Positions 13,444-17,022 of a DNA stretch of 17,022 bases are shown here, one piece after another (position 1 is the stretch's first letter; each line of letters starts with the position of its first letter). The translations under genes and the position numbers were made by a program. Source of the stretch: JAWAFD01 sp964467175 (GTDB lineage Archaea; Micrarchaeota; Micrarchaeia; Anstonellales; J096); contig CAYXNY010000018.1 in assembly GCA_964467175.1 (NCBI GenBank), positions 1-17,022 of the forward strand, in the 5' to 3' direction. Below the pieces are notes generated by a model. The model saw only the letters and a list, made by a program, of their open reading frames with translations. It searched no databases and was not told where the DNA came from.

Positions 13444-13485
13444 AACTTATGCGGGAAAAGAGAGCATTTTTTTTGGGGTGGCCAT

Positions 13486-14598
13486 ATGTATAAAACAGAT
13501 GAATTCGGTCCAGAAAGGATACTCGAAGTTTATGACCAGAAAACAGGGATGCGCGGAGTTCTTGTAATAGATAATACAGCGCTTGGTCCGGGAAAAGGCG
13601 GGACAAGGATGGTTCCTGACCTCGCAACCGTGGAAGTGATGGGGCTTGCGAGGGCGATGACTTGGAAGAATGCTCTCGCCGACCTTCCGTTCGGCGGTGC
13701 AAAATCCGGAATAAGGGCAGATCCAAACTCTCCAAACAAAGGAGAATTAATCCGTGCATTCGCCCGAAAAATAAAGGAATTCACTCCTTCCCTATACATC
13801 GGAGGACCGGATATGTATATAGGCGAGAAAGAGATGGCAATAATCGCGGATGAGCTCGGGCCGAATGCATGCACCGGAAAACCCTCCTATATGGGCGGCC
13901 TTCCTCATGAGTTGGGGTCAACCGGTTTTGGGGTTGCGTGGGCGACAAGAACAGTTATGGATGAGCTGGAGGCAGGAATAGAGGGCATGACTGTTGCTAT
14001 AGAAGGGTTTGGAAATGTCGGCACATTTACGATGAAATCCCTTGTTGAGTGGGGCGCTAAGGTTGTTGCGGTAAGCGATTCAAAAGGCGCAATCTTCAAC
14101 AAAGATGGAATAAGCTATGAAAAACTTATGGAAGCAAAGCAGAAATCCGGCACGGTGATCTCCTACACTCCCGGAGAAGTTCTTCCCAAGGAAAAACTTT
14201 TTGAGCTGGATGTTGATATTCTCATTCCCGGCGCAAGGCCGAATGTTATAAACACGGAAAACTGGCAGAAAATAAAAGCGAGGTATATAATAGAAGCCGC
14301 AAACATTCCCATCCCTGTTGATATAGAAAAGAAGCTCGAAGAGAAAGGAATTTTTATTTTGCCGGATATACTCGCAAACGCCGGAGGGGTGATAAGTTCT
14401 TACTGCGAAACAAAAAACATGACCCCTGAACAGATGTTCGATACTGTACGGTACAAGATAGTTACGAATACAAAATTGGTTATAAACAAAAGAAGCGAGC
14501 ATAAATACACGCGGGATGCGGCTATGAGCATAGCAAAGGAAAGGGTTGTGGATGCGATGAGGAAGAGAGGGTGGAGGGAAAATAATAAGGAATTATAA
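13486..14598 (+). CDS. Glu/Leu/Phe/Val dehydrogenase family enzyme
   Basis: NAD(P)-dependent oxidative deamination of an amino acid or the reverse. The 370 residues are close to leucine/phenylalanine dehydrogenases and shorter than typical archaeal glutamate dehydrogenases (about 415-420). Catalytic-domain motifs: GPGKGGTRM (34-42), K61 in MTWKNAL, catalytic K73 in PFGGAKSGI, and D109 in GGPDM. The Rossmann loop is GFGNVG (174-179), followed by AVSDSKG (195-201). The ending NAGGVISSYCE (298-308) is a family signature. The ATG at 13486 has GGGGTGG just upstream; the longer reading from 13228 would be antisense to amrS and is not family-like. Substrate is uncertain: NTALGPGKGGTRM is reminiscent of leucine dehydrogenases, yet glutamate is possible. 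Confidence 0.9.
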   Translation: MYKTDEFGPERILEVYDQKTGMRGVLVIDNTALGPGKGGTRMVPDLATVEVMGLARAMTWKNALADLPFGGAKSGIRADPNSPNKGELIRAFARKIKEFTPSLYIGGPDMYIGEKEMAIIADELGPNACTGKPSYMGGLPHELGSTGFGVAWATRTVMDELEAGIEGMTVAIEGFGNVGTFTMKSLVEWGAKVVAVSDSKGAIFNKDGISYEKLMEAKQKSGTVISYTPGEVLPKEKLFELDVDILIPGARPNVINTENWQKIKARYIIEAANIPIPVDIEKKLEEKGIFILPDILANAGGVISSYCETKNMTPEQMFDTVRYKIVTNTKLVINKRSEHKYTRDAAMSIAKERVVDAMRKRGWRENNKEL

Positions 14599-14612
14599 TT
14601 TAGGGAGAAATT

Positions 14613-15593
14613 ATGGAAGAGGAGGAAGCAAAATTAATTCAATACATTTTAAAAGAATTTGGAATAAATCCACACAGCATCCTTCTCAAACAAGAAACGA
14701 CTCATGAAATCGAACGTGTATTGAGAACGGAGCAACTAGATGAACTATTAAAATTTATTAAAACATTTTGTGATGATCCTGAAAAGTATATTAATGTTAA
14801 TGGAATTGATCATTGTTCTGAACTAATAAAAAATATTTCAGAAAATGTAGAGTTCCAGAAAAGAAAAATTTCAGAAGATGACGAAAAAATAATCAACTTC
14901 TTAGTTGAAAACACAACATTAGAGCTAAAAGATTTTTTGGATATGTTTGGTCAATTATATTTTATTCTTCAAGTCACCGACCAACTGGAAAAGACAAAAA
15001 ATTTATCATATGTTCTTAAAATGAGTTTACTAATGTGGTGTTTTGTAAATTTATACGAATTAATTTTACTTAATATCGATAGGAGGCTCAGATCCTACTT
15101 ACAAAAAAATTCGGAGAAAAATGGCGATAACTATATAAAAAAATTTTTAGAAATTGCACGAGAAAGACCTAAAGATCATGCTACAACAGGATTAATCAAT
15201 AAAGTTCTTTGCGAGATATTGAGTCTAAATGAAGAAAATAACTCAATATTTGGTAAAAATTCTAAACCTAGAATAATTAGAAATAAGATCGCACACTATA
15301 ATCTATTTTATGATTCTGAAAAAAATAAGTTAGTGTCGTCTAATTTTGAAGAATACAGCGTTGAAGATTTCTTAGAAAACTATTATCTACTGTCTAATTT
15401 TTTGTTAAGATCTTTTAATATGATGGTAGCGAATAATAAATTTGATAAGGACACCATGATCCAATTTTTTAAAGAAACATTTTGCAAATGGTACCATTAC
15501 CATATATTAAATAATATCCAAAATCCTAAACAAGCGAGAGAAATATATCAAAAGTTAGTACGTAAATTAAAAAAAGGAGCAGGAACAGAATAA
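14613..15593 (+). CDS. Uncharacterised HEPN-motif protein, possible RNase/defence factor
   Basis: The 326-residue, alpha-helical, AT-rich-coded protein contains RNKIAHY (223-229), a match to the R-x4-H motif of HEPN ribonucleases, in which R and H form the active site and N often follows R. HEPN proteins act in toxin-antitoxin, abortive infection, CRISPR and restriction-linked defence. Some HEPN-like proteins are not nucleases, so activity is an inference. A hydrophobic stretch at 134-154 is probably a buried helix. GGGAG (14603-14607) precedes the ATG. It follows the dehydrogenase by 14 bases, but composition changes sharply: 14641-14700 has 18 G+C of 60, against 34 of 60 at 13861-13920. This suggests acquisition with the genes to the right. 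I recognise no other domain. Confidence 0.7.
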   Translation: MEEEEAKLIQYILKEFGINPHSILLKQETTHEIERVLRTEQLDELLKFIKTFCDDPEKYINVNGIDHCSELIKNISENVEFQKRKISEDDEKIINFLVENTTLELKDFLDMFGQLYFILQVTDQLEKTKNLSYVLKMSLLMWCFVNLYELILLNIDRRLRSYLQKNSEKNGDNYIKKFLEIARERPKDHATTGLINKVLCEILSLNEENNSIFGKNSKPRIIRNKIAHYNLFYDSEKNKLVSSNFEEYSVEDFLENYYLLSNFLLRSFNMMVANNKFDKDTMIQFFKETFCKWYHYHILNNIQNPKQAREIYQKLVRKLKKGAGTE

Positions 15594-15628
15594 CTTTAGA
15601 CCATAAATCCATTAGGCTTACGCATTTT

Positions 15629-15689
15629 GCCAGTTGTTAGATTAATTTTTAGGAAAGCCTGCGGATGCGGGTAGTAATCTTTAATTGGC
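15629..15689 (+). promoter_or_regulatory. Foldable segment before the RadC / restriction operon
   Basis: Three nested helices are possible: GCCAGTT (15629-15635) with AATTGGC (15683-15689), AGATTA (15639-15644) with TAATCT (15675-15680), and CCTGC (15658-15662) with GCGGG (15667-15671) around GGAT. It could be a terminator-like structure of the HEPN gene, or a leader element if transcription starts farther upstream. No known riboswitch is recognised. Confidence 0.35.
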
Positions 15690-15766
15690 TATTGGGTGGA
15701 AGGAGGGTTCAGTAATATTTATAAAGATTAAAGGGATGTAAATAATCTTTTGGGAGAATTAAAGAT
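15675..15766. promoter_or_regulatory. Array of AATTAAAGAT-type motifs around the RadC operon promoter
   Basis: Four related sites alternate in orientation: TAATCTTTAATT (15675-15686), AAAGATTA (15723-15730), TAATCTTT (15743-15750) and AATTAAAGAT (15757-15766). The second and third form a perfect 8-bp inverted repeat spanning the expected start site downstream of box A TATTTATAAA (15716-15725). This looks like an operator set for a dedicated repressor, common for restriction-modification control, but no regulator gene is visible. Confidence 0.45.
15716..15725 (+). promoter_or_regulatory. Box A of the RadC / restriction-modification operon
   Basis: TATTTATAAA predicts initiation near 15745 and a leader of about 42 bases ending in the G-rich ribosome site GGAAGGGGGT before the ATG at 15787. 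Confidence 0.5.
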
Positions 15767-15786
15767 AAGAAGAGGAAGGGGGTAAA

Positions 15787-16746
15787 ATGCAACTAGATAA
15801 TGAACTGAGGCAACAATCGACAAAAAATAATGAGCAATGGATAGACTTTTTAGTAAAAAGTAAAGCTTATCCTATTTTTAAAAATGAAAAAGTTTTTTTC
15901 ATTAGGCCAAAGCAAGACAAAGTTTTTGATAAACTAACAGATAAAATAATTGAAGAATTACAACTAAAAACAGCTGAAGACTGTAAAAAAATTAGGGGAA
16001 TTATAAAAGAAAAAGCAGCAAAAATTAGAAAAAATAAACCAATAAAGAAATGGTTTAAAGATGAAAGACCTAGAGAAATGCTAATAAAAATTGGTGCCGA
16101 AAATCTTCCTTTGTCAAAGCTTTTAGCAATACTGTTAAGGACAGGTGATGGGTTTGATGGGTCTAGCGCAGAGGATATAGCAAGAAAATTATTGGATAAA
16201 TTCAAAGATCTTAGGAAGATAGACCAAGCGTCTATTGAAGATTTATGTTTAATTAGAGGTATAGGAATGGCAAAAGCTGTACAAATAAAGGCTGCTTTAG
16301 AAATAGGGAAAAGATTTTATAGAGAAAAAGCTGAAAAGAAAAAAAGAATTAGTTCTAGTAAAGATGTTATCAGATACGTTCTCAACTATTATAGAGCTTA
16401 TTTAATGGACTCAAAGAAAGAATTTTTTAGTATCGTTCTTCTGGATGGAAGAAATAAAATCATTAAAAATATAACAATCTCTGAAGGAAGTTTAAATGCT
16501 ACTCTAGTAGACCCAAAACAGATTATAAAAGAGGCAACAAAACATTCTGCTTCTGCTTTAATATTTGTCCATAATCATCCAAGCGGTGAAGCTGAACCTA
16601 CAAAAGAAGATATAGAAATAACAAATAAGTTAATAAAAGCTTGCGATTTAGTTGACCTAAAGGTATTAGACCACATAATTATTGGTCAAAATAGAAGGGA
16701 TTATACAAGCTTTCTAGATAAAGGTTTTATTAAGGAGGGGGATTAA
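15787..16746 (+). CDS. radC: RadC/JAB-domain protein with an N-terminal extension
   Basis: 319 residues, longer than typical RadC (about 220-230). Residues 1-90 are a charged extension I do not recognise. Then comes the RadC N-terminal helix-hairpin-helix region (ERPREMLIKIGAENLPLSKL at 93-112; LIRGIGMAKAVQIKAALEIG at 155-174). The JAMM/JAB domain has E233 and the motif H262-N-H264-P-S-G with D275, the full set of metal ligands for a zinc metalloprotease-like fold. RadC's cellular role is unclear; family genes are often carried on mobile elements and in defence loci. The next gene, a type I restriction-modification protein, starts one base after this stop, so the two are cotranscribed. The AT-rich composition suggests transfer. 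Confidence 0.9.
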   Translation: MQLDNELRQQSTKNNEQWIDFLVKSKAYPIFKNEKVFFIRPKQDKVFDKLTDKIIEELQLKTAEDCKKIRGIIKEKAAKIRKNKPIKKWFKDERPREMLIKIGAENLPLSKLLAILLRTGDGFDGSSAEDIARKLLDKFKDLRKIDQASIEDLCLIRGIGMAKAVQIKAALEIGKRFYREKAEKKKRISSSKDVIRYVLNYYRAYLMDSKKEFFSIVLLDGRNKIIKNITISEGSLNATLVDPKQIIKEATKHSASALIFVHNHPSGEAEPTKEDIEITNKLIKACDLVDLKVLDHIIIGQNRRDYTSFLDKGFIKEGD

Positions 16747-16747
16747 A

Positions 16748-17022
16748 GTGGTAAAGGAATACAAACCAACAGAAGAAGAAGCTAAAGAAGGTTACATTAG
16801 AGATTACGTTTCAGGACAATTAGTTAAATCCAGGCCTGAAGAATTAGAAGCTACACAAGTTTTTTCCAAAATTCTAGTGGAAGATTATGGCTATCTAAAA
16901 GATCAAATACAAACTCGGCCACAGTTTCGCGTAAAAACTGCTCCTTCTGGAGAAGAAAAATATCCTGTTGACATTGTTGTATTTAAAACAACCAAAAAAA
17001 GTTACGATAATGTCTATATGGT
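16748..17022 (+). CDS. Start of a type I restriction-modification protein (HsdR_N-like domain), partial
   Basis: A GTG start at 16748 follows AAGGAGG (16732-16738) by nine bases, and the frame is open to the window end (91 codons). The segments GYIRDYVSGQLVKSRPEELE, VFSKILVEDYGYLKDQIQTR and YPVDIVVFKTTKK resemble the N-terminal nuclease-like domain found on type I restriction subunits. The same domain also occurs in fused N6-adenine methylases, in which acidic and lysine residues (here PVDIVV...K) form the nuclease core. Whether the full protein is an R, M or fused subunit cannot be seen. It is probably cotranscribed with the RadC gene and marks the window edge as part of a defence island. 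Confidence 0.75.
   Translation, partial: MVKEYKPTEEEAKEGYIRDYVSGQLVKSRPEELEATQVFSKILVEDYGYLKDQIQTRPQFRVKTAPSGEEKYPVDIVVFKTTKKSYDNVYM

Noticed and set aside
13228..13485. 86-residue N-terminal extension of the dehydrogenase
   Set aside because: It is antisense to the amrS N-extein and not family-like; the ATG at 13486 has a GGGGTGG ribosome site and a normal family start.
13415..13759. 115-residue N-terminal extension of AmrS
   Set aside because: It is antisense to the dehydrogenase gene, has no family similarity, and the box A at 13437-13443 fits a start at 13414.

Overview
The window looks archaeal. Many genes start about 25 bases downstream of a TATA-like box A, so they are probably leaderless, while genes inside operons have Shine-Dalgarno motifs. 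The gene content agrees: pyruvoyl-dependent arginine decarboxylase, an archaeal-type Ogg2 DNA glycosylase, superoxide reductase, a thioferritin-like protein, AMMECR1 with its radical SAM partner, an intein, and a tRNA gene without encoded CCA. I cannot name the lineage; an uncultured euryarchaeal or DPANN archaeon would fit.

Left edge (1-709): the first 14 codons of a gene that runs off the window, then about 550 bases of non-coding, strongly palindromic DNA ending next to a tRNA-Val(CAC) gene. This stretch holds two Y-shaped (three-way-junction) fold units with the same geometry but different sequence (121-225 and 297-399). They are linked by complementary loops and flanked by related hairpins in opposite orientation. 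A 75-bp tandem repeat (2.6 copies) reaches to within four bases of the tRNA 3' end. I think this is the most unusual part of the window.

Middle-left (775-5446): two uncharacterised genes; a ferritin-like / superoxide reductase / 8-oxoguanine glycosylase operon on the minus strand (oxidative stress defence and repair); then plus-strand single genes for a CoA-binding protein, a flavin reductase-like protein, PdaD (agmatine and polyamine synthesis) and a ZIP metal transporter. Several of these have a promoter embedded in the stop codon of the preceding gene.

Centre (5452-10412): a tightly overlapped minus-strand operon: PadR regulator, LolD/MacB-type ATPase, exported CARDB-like protein with a C-terminal anchor, and two paralogous MacB-type permeases. 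A perfect 16-bp palindrome lies upstream. This is probably a self-regulated export or envelope system.

Centre-right (10431-14598): AmrS (radical SAM) and AMMECR1 overlap in one operon. AmrS carries a 455-residue intein inserted exactly at the third cysteine of its CxxxCxxC cluster motif, so the iron-sulfur site exists only after splicing. A divergent Glu/Leu/Phe/Val dehydrogenase gene shares the same TTTAAAT core promoter.

Right edge (14600-17022): composition becomes very AT-rich. A HEPN-motif protein, a RadC/JAMM-family protein and the start of a type I restriction-modification protein suggest an acquired defence island. A leader with repeated ATTAAAGAT/ATCTTTAAT motifs and a foldable segment precedes the RadC and restriction-modification genes.
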